This document shows, piece by piece, positions 43,485-55,700 of a stretch of DNA of 64,000 nt. Position 1 is the first letter of the stretch; the number at the start of each line of letters is the position of its first letter. Made by a program: the position numbers and the translations under genes. Below the pieces are notes generated by a model. That model saw only the letters and a program-made list of their open reading frames with translations. It did not search any database and was not told the DNA's origin. The stretch comes from Aspidiotus rigidus (taxonomy: Eukaryota > Arthropoda > Insecta > Hemiptera > Diaspididae): NCBI GenBank assembly GCA_035079385.1, contig JAVHKY010000030.1, forward strand, positions 7,913,001 to 7,977,000, in the 5' to 3' direction.

Positions 43485-45200
43485 TATATTATACTAGGCT
43501 TATAGTGGTATGGGTAAAATATGTTGTTTAAAGGTGAAAATGGATACCGTTTTATCTCCATAATTGAAAAGGTAATATGTCCATTTTCACCTTTAAAAAA
43601 AAATAGTTTACACATACAGGCTGCTGACACACTCACACAAGTACACAACAAAATATAACTTTCAACAGCCTGCAACAATAGAGTCTACTACTGAATGATA
43701 TTATAAGTAAGTATGGGTTGCGTGAGTGAATCAAAAAAGGTAAAAATTGAATCTAAACATGATACCTGCAGAGAATTGTTACTTCATACCCTTTTAATCC
43801 CATATTTTATTGTGTGTTTGTGTGCGTGTGTCAGCAACCTGTATGTGTAAAATATGCTATTTAACGTTTTTCTCCACTTCGATAGTTAAATCTACCGTTT
43901 TTACCTTTAGAGTTTAAAAGGTATTATGTCCATTTTCACCTTTTAAAAAGCATATTTTACACATACAGGCTGCTGACACACTCAGACAAGCACACAATAA
44001 AATATGGGATTAAAAGGGTATGAACTAACAATTCTCTGCAGGTATCAAGTTTAGATTCAATTTTTACCTTTTTTCATTCACTCACGCAACCCATACTTAC
44101 TTATAATATCATTCAGTAGTAGACTCTATTGTTGCAGGCTGTTCAAAGTTATATTTTGTTGTGTACTTGTGTGAGTGTGTCAGCAGCCTGTATGTGTAAA
44201 ATATGCTTTTTAAAAGGTGAAAATGGACATGATACCTTTTAAACTCTAAAGGTAAAAACGGTAGATTTAACTATCGAAGTGGAGAAAAACGTTAAATAGC
44301 ATATTTTACACAGACAGGTTGCTGACACACTCACACAAACACACAATAAAATATAGGATTAAAAGGGTACGAACTAACAATTCTCTGCAGGTATCATGAC
44401 GTTTAGATTCAATTTTTACCCTTTTTGATTCACTCACGCAACCCATACTTACTTATAATATCATTCAGTAGTAGACTCTATTGTTGCAGGCTATTGAAAG
44501 TTATATTTTGTTGTGTACTTGTGTGAGTGTGTCAGCAGCCTGTATGTGTAAAATATGCTATTTAACGTTTTTCTCCACTTCGATAGTTAAATCTACCGTT
44601 TTTACCTTTAGAGTTTAAAAGGTATTATGTCCATTTTCACCTTTTAAAAAGCATATTTTACACATACAGGCTGCTGACACACTCACACAAGCACACAATA
44701 AAATATGGGATTAAAAGGGTATGAACTAACAATTCTCTGCAGGTATCAAGTTTAGATTCAATTTTTACCTTTTTTGATTCACTCACGCAACCCATACTTA
44801 CTTATAATATCATTCAGTAGTAGACTCTATTGTTGCAGGCTGTTGAAAGTTATATTTTGTTGTGTACTTGTGTGAGTGTGTCAGCAGCCTGTATGTGTAA
44901 AATATGCTTTTTAAAAGGTGAAAATGGACATGATACCTTATTCTGAGGATAAAACGTAGTAATGACCAATGAGTTGATTCGACTATTCAACTGGAAAATA
45001 GCATATTTTACACAGACAGGTTGCTGACACACTCACACAAACACACAATAAAATATAGGATTAAAAGGGTACGAACTAACAATTCTCTGCAGGTACCTCA
45101 TGTTCAGATTCAATTTTTACCCTTTTTGATTCACTCACGCAACCCATACTTACTTATAACATCATTCAGTAGTAGACTCTATTGCTGTAGGCTGTTGAAA
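43485..45200. repeat. Satellite array, ~350-bp period, with alternating inner segment
   Basis: Spacers starting TTGTTGCAGGCTGTTCAAAG recur near 44129, 44481, 44830 and 45180, about 350 bp apart, all in one orientation. Each unit carries a segment bounded by inverted copies of GTCAGCAGCCTGTATGTGTA (then AAATATGC). The inner segment reads CTATTTAACGTTTTTCTCCA...AAAGGTGAAAATGG in units at about 43850 and 44560, but in the reverse orientation in units at about 44210 and 44910. The leftmost spacer (43690-43830) is inverted relative to the others. Short open frames here are repeat effects. Confidence 0.8.
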
Positions 45201-45206
45201 GCTATA

Positions 45207-45275
45207 TTAACAGGGAACCTGTTTTATGGGGGGCTTTTTGAGAAATTTGCCGTGCGCCATCTAACAAAAAACAGA
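45207..45275 (+). repeat. Left end of an AACAGGTTCCCTG-family element
   Basis: TTAACAGGGAACCTGTTTTA, TGGGGGGCTTTTTGAGAAAT, TTGCCGTGCGCCATC. The element is interrupted by the Helitron at 45331, and family sequence resumes at 46610. Confidence 0.65.
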
Positions 45276-45872
45276 AAAATTTTGACTCTCGAGCCATGTA
45301 TGATAGGAATTTTTCCAAGTCCCCCTTCTATCTATCTATTATATAAAGAGAAGTTGCAAAATCGCAAATCCATTTAACTTTATTCCTATTTCACCTACAA
45401 ACTTGAAATTTGTTTCCATTGCTTTAGGTTGCCTAGGAGAAGGTTTATGCGTAATAAATTTGAAGTTACGAAATCAGGCAAATGGCGTGTAGAATATATC
45501 TTTGTGCTTGGCGGGGGGAGGGTCATGAATGATTCAAGAGATGAAAAATCTGTATCATTCATTAATTTATTGATTGAAAATGCTAAGCAATCATTTTTGT
45601 TGACGTTCATCGAAAATTAATATGTGCTAGGCAATCATTTTTGGAAAATGGTTCTTTTCAACAGGAGAAGTTTTGAGTACCTATACTATGAGTAATCGAA
45701 TAGTGTAGGGTTACGATAAAGATTTTGCTTAGCAATTATCTGAAAAATTGGTGGTTGTCTTTCATTATTTCAAATTTGTGAGGACTAAGAAAAGAAAAAC
45801 AATTCACGTCAATTTCGAAAATTCAATATCGAAGTCACGGATGTCTCACTTTATTGCAATCTGAGAATTGGA

Positions 45873-46352
45873 ATGCCAAAACGCAAGAAAGCAAATCTAG
45901 GGCGGTTGACGAACAAAGGGAAGAGGGCTCGTGTTAATTCCGAAATTTTGACATCAGAAAATAATGTGGAAAATGATTGTCAGAACGATAATAGTCCATC
46001 CATTAGGTACATTATTGAGAAAGAATATACCAGTATAAGTTCAATTGGGAATCTGGCAATTACGTGCACATTTTGTGATGGAAAATTATTTGAAACTGAA
46101 AATCAAAATTTCTGTTGCGGGAATGTTAAGATTAAGTTACCTAATTTATCCTTAATGTCAGATCTTCTTAAAAACTATTAGACGGAAGGGATAATAGAAC
46201 TTCTCATTTTCTTGAAAATTTGCGTAAATACAACAATGCGCTTTCAATGACTTCTTCAGGGTGTAATGAAATGCCAAACATATTCACAACTTTCAAAATT
46301 TTTGGACAATTGTATCGTTATATAGGAAGTTATCTACCTCCTCCAACAATCC
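45873..46352 (+). pseudogene. Helitron-like N-terminal domain, frameshifted
   Basis: The first frame (45873-46181) starts MPKRKKANLGRLTNKGKRAR, has CTFCDGKLFETE and FCCGNVKIKLPNLS, and stops after LLKNY. An adjacent frame continues GRDNRTSHFLENLRKYNNAL, then SMTSSGCNE and FKIFGQLYRYIGSYLPP, stopping at about 46352. The order C..C, CC..GK(V/I).LP, FL.N.R.YN..., (F)K(I).GQ.YH..G...P is the conserved domain preceding the Rep region of Helitron helicases. The one-base break makes it non-functional. Confidence 0.7.
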
Positions 46353-46359
46353 ACAAAAA

Positions 46360-46548
46360 ATGACAAATTTTTCAGCATACACACAGAAAGAAGAATGCGC
46401 AAAGGATCTTCTAAAAAGACGGTATCCAACTATCCGAAAAGATATTAACAACAAGATTGAAAGTGTAAAACAAAATATCAACAATAAAAAAAATGAGATT
46501 GAAAAATTGGAAATCAGAAGAATTAGATTACAAATAGAAATTGAATGA
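46360..46548 (+). pseudogene. Coiled-coil-like 62-codon frame in the Helitron
   Basis: TNFSAYTQKEECAKDLLKRR is followed by a Lys/Glu/Asn/Ile-rich segment (NNKKNEIEKLEIRRIRLQIE) with heptad-like spacing. Its place in the Helitron suggests a remnant of the element's protein or a nonsense frame of AT-rich DNA. Not recognised. Confidence 0.3.
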
Positions 46549-46609
46549 TAAATAAATATCAAGAATTTTGAAAATAATTTGAAATTATATTTAGCGGGAT
46601 TACGGCTTG

Positions 46610-48070
46610 TCATATATAGCTGGAGATTCGAGAAAAATTCAGACTCTCAAACTATATTATACTAGGCTTATAGTAGGTGTAGGCCCTCTTTATACTAGCT
46701 TTATCTGGGTCTAGGCTTCCTTGAATTCTCAATACCAAATCCCATATGACTCATAAAACAGGTTCCCTGCATTCCTCGCTTAACTTCGTTAAAGAAGCCG
46801 TCGTTTTTTGAATAGACATAAGTTTGAATGTTTCATTAAATTTAATTAATTTTTTATTTTATTTATTTATTCATTTGTTTTTATTCATTTATGATGAGGA
46901 AAACCCATCAAGGTGGTGAAGAACAAAGTTCAAGCTGTATAGGAATGACAATGCACACCAGTGACTCCCAGAAAATAGGTTCCCTGTTTGCCTCAATTAA
47001 CAAAGTTAATGAAGGCAACCCCAAGCAGCTCACCATTTGAGCTGTGAGTTTTTTTATTTTATTTATTCATTTATTTACTTATTTATAATTTGTTCAATTA
47101 ATTAATTAATTTACTTATTTAGTTTCTTTCTTTATTTCGTTATATGATAGGAACTTAGGAAGGACTTGAAAAATTTTGAATTCTTGTCATAATACATGAT
47201 AGGAGATTATGAAAAATTGGTGGTGCGTTTTTTTATAAAGGTTTCCCCAATAGCCTATGAACCTCATTACTAAAACAAGACCCATAAAACAGGTTTCCTG
47301 CATTCCTCGTTTAACATCCTTAAGGAAGCCTCAATTTCCAAGTCCCTCTCCTATCACATATAGCTCGAGAATGTTTTTCTTGTTCAAGCTTCACTCTTTG
47401 TAGTATTCCATTGCTCCTGATGAAGAGGTATCATGTTTAGATTCAAATTTTACATTTTTTGATTCACTCACGCAACCCATACTTACTCATAATATCATTC
47501 AGTAGTAGACTCTATTATTGCAGGCTATTGAAAGCTATATTTTGTAGTGTGTTTGTGTGAGTGTGTCAGCAGCATGTCTGTATAAAATTATGTTTTTCAA
47601 AAGGTGAAACTGGACATTACAGCATTTTATCTCCAGAATTGAAAAGGTATTATGTCCATTTTCTCTTTTGAAAAGCTAATTTTATACATACTGTAGGCTG
47701 TATAGTAACATGGATCATTGATAGAGAAAATCTAGCTTGAAACAATCAGGAGGATTGGGGCTTTGTCATACATGTAGACGATACTTATTTTCCAGTTTGT
47801 ATTCATCTCGGCTCATAGCTTCTGCAAAATTCAGCTTGAAACGATCAGGGGAATTCAGGCTTGTTGTACCTGTGGAAGATACCTATCCTCTAGTTTGTGT
47901 TCATCTTGACTTCTGAGTTGTTAAAAATTAAAAATGGATCAATCAGGAGAATTGGGGCTTTGTCATACTTCTAGGAAATATCTTTGTCTTATTTGTCTGT
48001 ACAACAGTTGAAATAAAAACAATTTTCCTAAAATCCCCCCTCCATAAAACAGGTTCCCTGTTGAAAAACA
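46610..48070. repeat. Mosaic of AACAGGTTCCCTG-family and satellite fragments
   Basis: CATAAAACAGGTTCCCTGCA, TTCCTCGCTTAACTTCG occurs at 46753, 47285 (variant) and, without the tail, 48045. Satellite pieces lie at 47440-47700 (TCACTCACGCAACCCATACT; GTGTCAGCAGCATGTC). Three tandem pieces of the palindrome arm (TCAGGAGAATTGGGGCTTTG type) lie at 47735-47970. A TTTA/ATTT-rich stretch lies at 46830-47120. No gene. Confidence 0.6.
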
Positions 48071-49584
48071 CCGTGTAGTTTTTAGTTGGGCCCGGAAGGG
48101 CACGCAATTCCTTCCAGTGCTTGGAGCACAAGATTCCTAATTCGGCCACTAATTGGGGGGGGGGAAGAGGAGGCGGAGAAATCGATTTTTGAACTGAAAA
48201 CTAAGTTAATGTATTTTCCGTATACTGTACATGATTGTCAAAGTTCATTTTGATTGGTTAAAAACAATCGGTAAAATTTTTGTTCTCACAACTGATATTC
48301 CAAATGCCCACCTAATATCGCCAAGGTACGAGAGGTCTTGTTTTATGAGGGACTTGGCCTCGCATACATCGATACAAATTTCAAATTAGAAGCGGGGAGG
48401 GGAGGGAGGTCAGAACCCACCTAAAAGTGAAATAATACTCATCTTACCGCTCAAAGTTTATTGAAAATATCATTGTAATGATTATTTGATACGGTACACA
48501 TGATGAGAAGTATTCATTGGAATATTATGACTTAATTACTTAAGTAATCCTGGGTAGAATAACAGTTGATCATGGCACGATGAAGTAATGAAGAAGCGAG
48601 AGAAAATTGATAAAAATTAATTCATCTTCAAATCGATGACGGTGAAGAATACTCTTCTCAAGTTGTTTGTTTCAAATTCGATGTATAATTTTTAGGTAGC
48701 AAGCAGAATTTCAAACGGTTTTTTTTGTTTTTTTTCGAGAAGACGCATTATAATTATGACATCTTCTGAATTTAAAGAATAATTAATGAGCTCTGCATTA
48801 CAAAAGATAGGTAATCATGGTTTTGTATAGCTAAATATGTACTGTTGGCGGCACCACTTAAATATAAACAAATTTAAAATAAAAATAAAATAAAATAAAA
48901 ACGACCACAGCGAACAAAAAGCTGGTTTAATAAATTAGACGAAAGAAGGAAAAATTAAGGGAATAAGGTGGAAGATGAAAGATGAAAGAAGACAAAGAAA
49001 GAGAAAAACATTGGCACTGGTAACAATAAATATTATAAACATAAATTAACAACAATAAAATTACGATTAAATCAACGCATTTCTCACATTTTGAGTGAAT
49101 CGAAAGAAGTAAAAAAAATCAAGTTTATATTCGTTGTTTTCCAGAGCTTAATAAAATATAAAAATTTCATCAACAAAATAATGAAAAAAAAAAAAAAATG
49201 TTAAGACAAAATAGAAGTAATAAATATTTTAAAAATGTGACTGCGTTTATATGGACGGGTAGAGTGACGCGAGATCATCGATAAAGTTTGATGTATTATT
49301 TGTATGATTACTGGAAAATTAAAGTTAAAATTTGGCTTTCTAGCTTGGAGAGCTATAAAACCTGCAAATCGATACAATTTGATTACGCGACTACTCTTTC
49401 GTACAAAAATTTAAATGAACTTAGAAGAGTTCAAGTTGATCTACAAATCCACAAACAAATTTCTATAATGAACATGAGCTCATAAGATCTATAATAAAAT
49501 GAATGAAAGAATTGTGCGTTCCATTTCATTTGCAGAGGATAAAGAACATGAAGACACAGGAAAAATAGGAAAACGAACGCACTT
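48071..49584. other. Intergenic, downstream of the myosin gene
   Basis: AT-rich and A-rich on +, with no recognised gene. The portion just below 49585 is expected to hold the myosin 3' UTR on -. No single clear AATAAA on - was chosen. Confidence 0.45.
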
Positions 49585-49795
49585 TTAGGACATGCCTTTG
49601 ATTGATGTAGATATGGGATGCGAAAACGCGGCCCAGTTTGTCGGTATCAAATAGACGATTCCACCATTAGTATCCTTCTTGAAACCAGCTAGCTCGATCT
49701 CGGAACTGACTTCTACCTGAAGTTGTCGCGTTTTATTGCCCAACATACATTGGAATTTGGTGGATATATTGACTGTAAGATCATTACCCCGTAAT
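49585..49795 (-). CDS. Myo31DF: Myosin last exon and stop
   Basis: Codes for [20 protein letters not shown] to TSIKGMS with TAA at 49587-49585. The acceptor is TTCTTCAG. The last ~20 residues differ from the usual class end and are the least certain part. Confidence 0.88.
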
Positions 49796-52700
49796 CTGAA
49801 GAATACAACAGCCATGAACAACAAAAGTAAGATTTTTTCCCCGCCATTTTCGATTAATTAACAATAATATCACGCATCTCTTACCGAGCATATCTGGATG
49901 TCAACACACCGATTAATTCTCCGACTTTGTCTTCGTGGTTATTCGTCTTCAAAGTGATTACAAAATCGTTACCTTTATTCGTATGTATAACAACTAACTG
50001 GTCGCGTCCTGGACTGACGCTGAGCCCAGTAACCTGAAAATAAAATAGTTTGTACAAAGCTGTTCCAAAATTACAAAACATAGCTTTAATTTCTGAACTT
50101 ACGTCTTCGATAGGCATAGCTTTCTTCATAGATTTAAATTTCGTTGTATCTAATTTATAGATGGAATATTCAGAAATCAGTAACACTCGATCTGCGCATT
50201 TATTAAATTTATTTGTCTTCTTCACAAACGATGAAAACATTACCTGCAAAATACACATTAACAAATTTGAAATTTTTGCGGTTCGCGCGATTCGAAGAAT
50301 GAAAATTAATTTTCCGACAATAACTCGAAATCTAAGCAGAACGACTTGATAAGAAAGGAAATAATCGAAGCTTAAACAATTTTTGATTCAATCGTGATCT
50401 CATAATATTATATTTTCAAATGAAAATCACAAATTTAAAACCAATCGCCAAGCTAATTTACCTTTGGGAATCTATCTTCTCTCTGCAAACACTTTACAGC
50501 GGTTGTGTATTTTTCACATTCCGGATTTTCCGATGAAAAACTGAGATAATCACCGACCCAGTTTCGTTGGGAGCCCCAATATGGCCGCCGTCCTTTCAAA
50601 GCACTGGCCGCTGAAATCTAAAAATCAACAACTCGTTTTTCATTGATACCCAAGAAAGGATTTATTGATATAACAATTTCTCTGAGAAACGTAAGCGATA
50701 GCTGTCGATTAAATCCATATTTCCGAAAAAACAAAATCATTTGCGGATCATTTCTTGTAACTGCGTTTGTCGAAACGGGCAAAGTTACCTGTTTTATTCG
50801 GACCTAGCAGGGCGGTGGCGCGCTTGCGTCGCACTTGGTCAACACCAATAGCAGTAGAGAATATTTTATTTTTATCCTAACGTTGATAAGAGTCTCGCTT
50901 TGCCAGGTCCGAATAGAGAACTTGGAATTTTTTCTACACTACGTTCAGAGCTCCTTCTTTTATTCAGGGTTCAAAATTAGGTTCTCTTCCCTCGACATGT
51001 ATATTTTGAAAATTAGAACTTCATAAGTTCTATCCTATCACTTACTGTTCTTCTTCAAGTCCTTGAATATCCAAGGCTCGTATTGACTAGACTGCTATAG
51101 TAGGGTTAGCCCTCATTATACTAGGTTTAACATACAGTGTACTAAGCTTACATTAGACTAAGAATGGGGGCAGACAGGAGGACCAAGTGAGTTCCCGATA
51201 GCTAGTTAGCTTAACATATGAGCATTATAGTGCCCACTAAGTTAAAAACATAACAATGAGTTATATACGGGTATGCTAAGCCCATAATAAAGGTAAAACT
51301 TACAATAGCAGCCTGGTATTTAATGTATACATCGATACAATTAAGATAAATGTATCAATGTATTGCTTTGCAAACGCCCAAGGACATATACATGATTCAA
51401 TGTTTTATTTATTTATTGGCTGCTTATTGGGTGCCGCAAAACAGACGTGTTGTCCAAGAAAACACAGAACGATGATAATAAATTCAAAAACAAATGCCCG
51501 AAAAAAGCCACCACCACCACCACCACCAGCCCTACCCTAGCATACTCTGAAGCCCTCTCTTCAGGTCCTCCCGTCCCAAATGAAGAATTTCCAGGTTGGG
51601 GTTCTCCCATGAAATGGAGAAATTTACTTTCTTTCACGACATTCACGACTTATGATGATTTGAATAATGGGGAGTCTCAAAATTGTTGAAACCCAAAATA
51701 TTCTTACAATCAAAGGATACACGCCACGGGAATATCTGGCTACAATGTATGCAAATAACTGTCAATTATAGTCTTCTAACTCCGGGCAGTTCTTATATCC
51801 ATTCTTCAAGTAAATTCCCAATAAAAATTGTACTTTGCGTGATCAAACCACCCTAGGTAGAGCCCTATAATAATGAGTGAGGACATGGATCGCCATATTT
51901 AGTCGTTACGTCATCATTATTCTGTGTGGTTTCGAATAGGCTGAGAAATTAATACAATTGATGGAACTATTTTGTATCATTTAAAAGCACTATGTTTTGC
52001 ATTTTATTTTGGCATTGACACCTGTATTCTAGAACAAATTCTAGTAGTTCACTTATTATTTTCAAATCGTGGTAAACTGTTATCAGTAATTGAAATAGGG
52101 AAGTCTGAAGATGGATAATGACGTAACGACTAAATATGGCGGCCCGTGTCCTCACTCGTTATTATAGGTCTCTACCGTAGGGTGCAAAAGATTCATTTTC
52201 AAATGATGGAAGTTACGAGGGTATACTAAAATGAATCTTTTGCACACCAGAATGGTCTGATCTTTGTCGACTTTTGAGCTATGTATTCTCAATACCAAAA
52301 CCAGGTTCCTCGTTCAACATAGTTAAAGAAGCCATCATTAAACAGATTCGCTGTCAAAATATAAGACTGGACAATCTCTTTTTTTTTTTCTTTTTTCATT
52401 CATAAATTACGAAAACCTAAGAAGAGAAACTCACCTTCAGTCGTAATTGTGGCCATTCTTGTACCGGGAAATGACTTAATATCTTAAAAGCGCGCCACCG
52501 ATCGAAAGTTGCGTGAAGCATCCCAACGTAGGGTCGCACAGCAAAACTGCTGGGTGGCCATGGTAAACTCTTACCATAGTCTCGCATGTATTTGGCGTTG
52601 CTACAAGTTAAAGAAACACGCAAATTTTACAAAATCGAAAACACAAGCGGGAACTCACCCACAGTTGATCGCTGTAGCGGAAGTTCAATTTTTATCGCCA

Positions 52701-55700
52701 TTTTTACCGACCTAAATGTAGTAGCAAGCTCCGTAACGTATGTTCTCATCTTGTAACGGCGATAATAGGCCATGATCGCCAACAATGCCTTCATCTTACG
52801 AAAACGTTGTCTACACAATGTTCCTCTCCATTGTTTTTGTAGCAATAATACGATGCCAGGTATCAGTTCTTCGCGCATCTAAAAAAACGTCAGAGCGTTA
52901 AAATTATGTGCAGCCAGCTCGAGGAAGTTTTGCTCGAGCGTACCAACCCTTTCTAGCGTAAATAGCGTAGTCGGTGATCTGATGAAAATTTTAGTTTTTC
53001 CATACTTCACGTCATTCTGAAAACCTTTTTCTTCGATCAACACTTTGGTACCGTCTTTTGCAGACCCGGCACGAAAATTGGGCCATGTGAATCCGCTGAT
53101 CATCTTATACCTAAAAAAAGAAAGAGTTAATAATAATAAATTCAGAAAACCTCCTAGGGTGGAGAGAAAGAGAATGATTTAAGAAAGACAGTCCCAAGAA
53201 TGCTTCTCAACAATGAACCAATCAAATCGCTAAAAAAGAAAAAGTTCAGATTCCGAAAATAAGTAAATTTTCCTTGAGTCTAACTCGTTAATTTATGAAG
53301 GATTTACAAAAATTGAGACACTCGACTTCTACAAAGGAAGCAAATAAAGTACAAAAGAAAGGAGCGGTACAAACTTGCACAGACAAACTTGCACAGGCAA
53401 GTTTGTACCGCTCCTTTCTTTCGTGCTTCGTGTAATGACTTGCAACGTATCACAAACACTTCTCCTGAGGGAAGCAAATCTCATTTGAGCAAAGAATACC
53501 ACTCCCCACTGCCGCACCCCATGAAACGTTATCAAGCATTTTTTTTTTCTTTTTTTTCATTAATGTCTTTCAATATTTTGAGAATTTAATTGCGAGATTG
53601 AGAAAATCAAAACCTGTTTCCTTCGATCTCATTTCACAATACTCTTTCATAGATACAATTCCGAACACACCTTTTCAAGAAACGTTCGTATGTTTGTCTA
53701 TGTGCGAAGCCAGCTCTGCGAACGCGCACGTTCTCCAATAAACCTAAATAACGGATTTGATGCGCTACTCGTTCCTCGTCCAAACTAGCCGGCGATTTCT
53801 CTTCGTTTGGCTTTATGCACCTGACGTAATATGGTACTTTACTGGATAGGGTTTTCACTAGAGCGATCATTGAATTTTTGAACAAAGTACCAGCGGTTAA
53901 TGGTCTCTTCGTTGTCTATGAAAAGAAGATGAAACAGTAAATTGTTATTCATTATTATTGATTAAGTGGTTCGTAGGTGAGTTCTTCGAGCAGTTAGAAA
54001 AAACAAGGATCGACACTTTTTGCTCAAATTGATGTGAGATGGCGCATTCCTTAGATTTCACATACCGATCTAATATCAAGGAAAAATTGAACATTGACTC
54101 ACAATCTTCCGAAGCTCGAGAACACGAATAATCATCAATATCAGAATACATCTGATGGAATTTCACATTTTTCGGCACATACGTCAACTGAGTTGAAAAC
54201 TACGTACACGAAGTTTATTCTAGGTTGACCTTTCCTCGTGGACTATCCTCGTAAAATAAACTCCTCACTCTTCTCAAGACTGACGAATAGATAAATTTTC
54301 CTTGTTTATTAAGAATATCACGAGCTCGAAAGCGTAGAATCACAAAGAATACACCTTTCCACAATTTTATACTATATTCAAACAAATATGCTCCATGTAC
54401 GTTTGTATTCGACACGCTTCCACTATTCTAGCTGAGAAAATCAAGATCATTCCCAGCATCAATTTTTTCACAAACCTATTCAACGGAATACCCATAATGG
54501 GATGCATTCTAACGCCTATCTTATTCAATGTATGCACAACTACCACGTTGATTGTCGCAGGCCAGAAATTCCTAAAATCTAGGCGTTGAAAGGATCCCCG
54601 TTCAATATTTTGTTCATGGACCGGAGTCTTTTTTAGTTCCTGAGTAACAATGAAATCATTTTCTTACGTTCTTCACTTCCACATCTCCCCAATACTTCTC
54701 AAAACTTCCATCTTATGGTTCAAAACTCGTAAATCCAACAGGTAACATCTATCGGGGAACATAAAAATGAAAGAACTTTTTTGAGATAAAAAAAACTCCA
54801 TCTTGTTTCATAGAATGGAATTCGACAGATTCATGGAGTTCATATCGCTGAAATTATTCTAAATTTCTACGTACGTTCAATCAAAATATTTATGTCGCCA
54901 AAAATTATTCTACTGTACCAATCAAACGATGGGGTAATTTATTTGAACGCGTCGAGGTATTAACGAATATCTTGGTACGTGTGAATATAATATTGCAAAC
55001 TGATACGGTACAGGTACTGCTACGCTCCTGTCTCTTCGCAGTTTCGAGAATAGTTTCATAAGATGATGAAATTGAAAAAACATCGACGCTATCAAGAACT
55101 TCCCTACATATTTTTACAGTGAAAAATAATAACCGGTAAGTCTAATGAATATCATTAAACTTCCAATACCTCGACGTTTTATTGTGCGATAAGAAATCAA
55201 ACTATAAGGTAATTTACAAACAACTCCCGTAAGTGTTCCTGTCCATTCAATTTACTATCGACTGCGTGTTTTATGCAGCTATAAGCGATAAAGAAGACTA
55301 GGATATGGGACAATAAATTTCTTCAGAAAGTTTACTCGCTGACTCGCGCTTGTTATTGCAATAAACTTCCGCGATAATTCTTACTGAATTAGATAACACT
55401 ACTAAACAGCTATCCAGTTAAATGCTAGTCTTCAGTTAATTCTAGGAGTATTTTCATCCACGTCAATACCTTAGGTTTTCGAGTAATCCCGTTATTACAT
55501 CCTGAGAACATCATATCATGTTGAAAACAAAATGATGATACATATACTAGAGTACGAAAATGTGGTATGGAAATCCCCCCATCATATAGAAGGATCTAAA
55601 CTCAATATTTGTCAAATGACACTGTATGAAGTCAATGTTCCGCAAGGTTGTAAATTATTTATTCGAAGAATATTGAATCTTCCTGAACTTCTGATATGCG

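Larger units (their letters stand above)
45331..46609 (+). mobile_element. Degraded Helitron in an A|T target
   Basis: The element appears to begin TCTATCTATTATATAAAGAG (5' TC) and end near TTAGCGGGATTACGGCTTG. The flanks ...CCCCCTTCTA and TCATATATAGCTGG would rejoin to the unit seen intact at 14.9-15.0 kb (CCCCTCCTATCATATGTAGC), so insertion between A and T is supported. It encodes part of the Helitron N-terminal domain (separate entry); the Rep and helicase domains are absent. The end is CTTG rather than the usual CTRR, so the 3' boundary is provisional. Confidence 0.6.
50618..52434. other. Myosin intron between TH1 exons, MITE-bearing
   Basis: Apart from the elements listed separately, it holds TATACTAGGTTTAACATACA-type motifs (51115-51160) and a (CCA)n run at 51507-51531. 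Short open frames are not recognised. Confidence 0.55.

Noticed and set aside
43485..45200. CRISPR array
   Set aside because: Units are ~350 bp, spacers are themselves repeated, and the genome is eukaryotic.
51447..51689. 80-codon + frame with Thr and Pro runs
   Set aside because: Driven by a CCA microsatellite inside a myosin intron.
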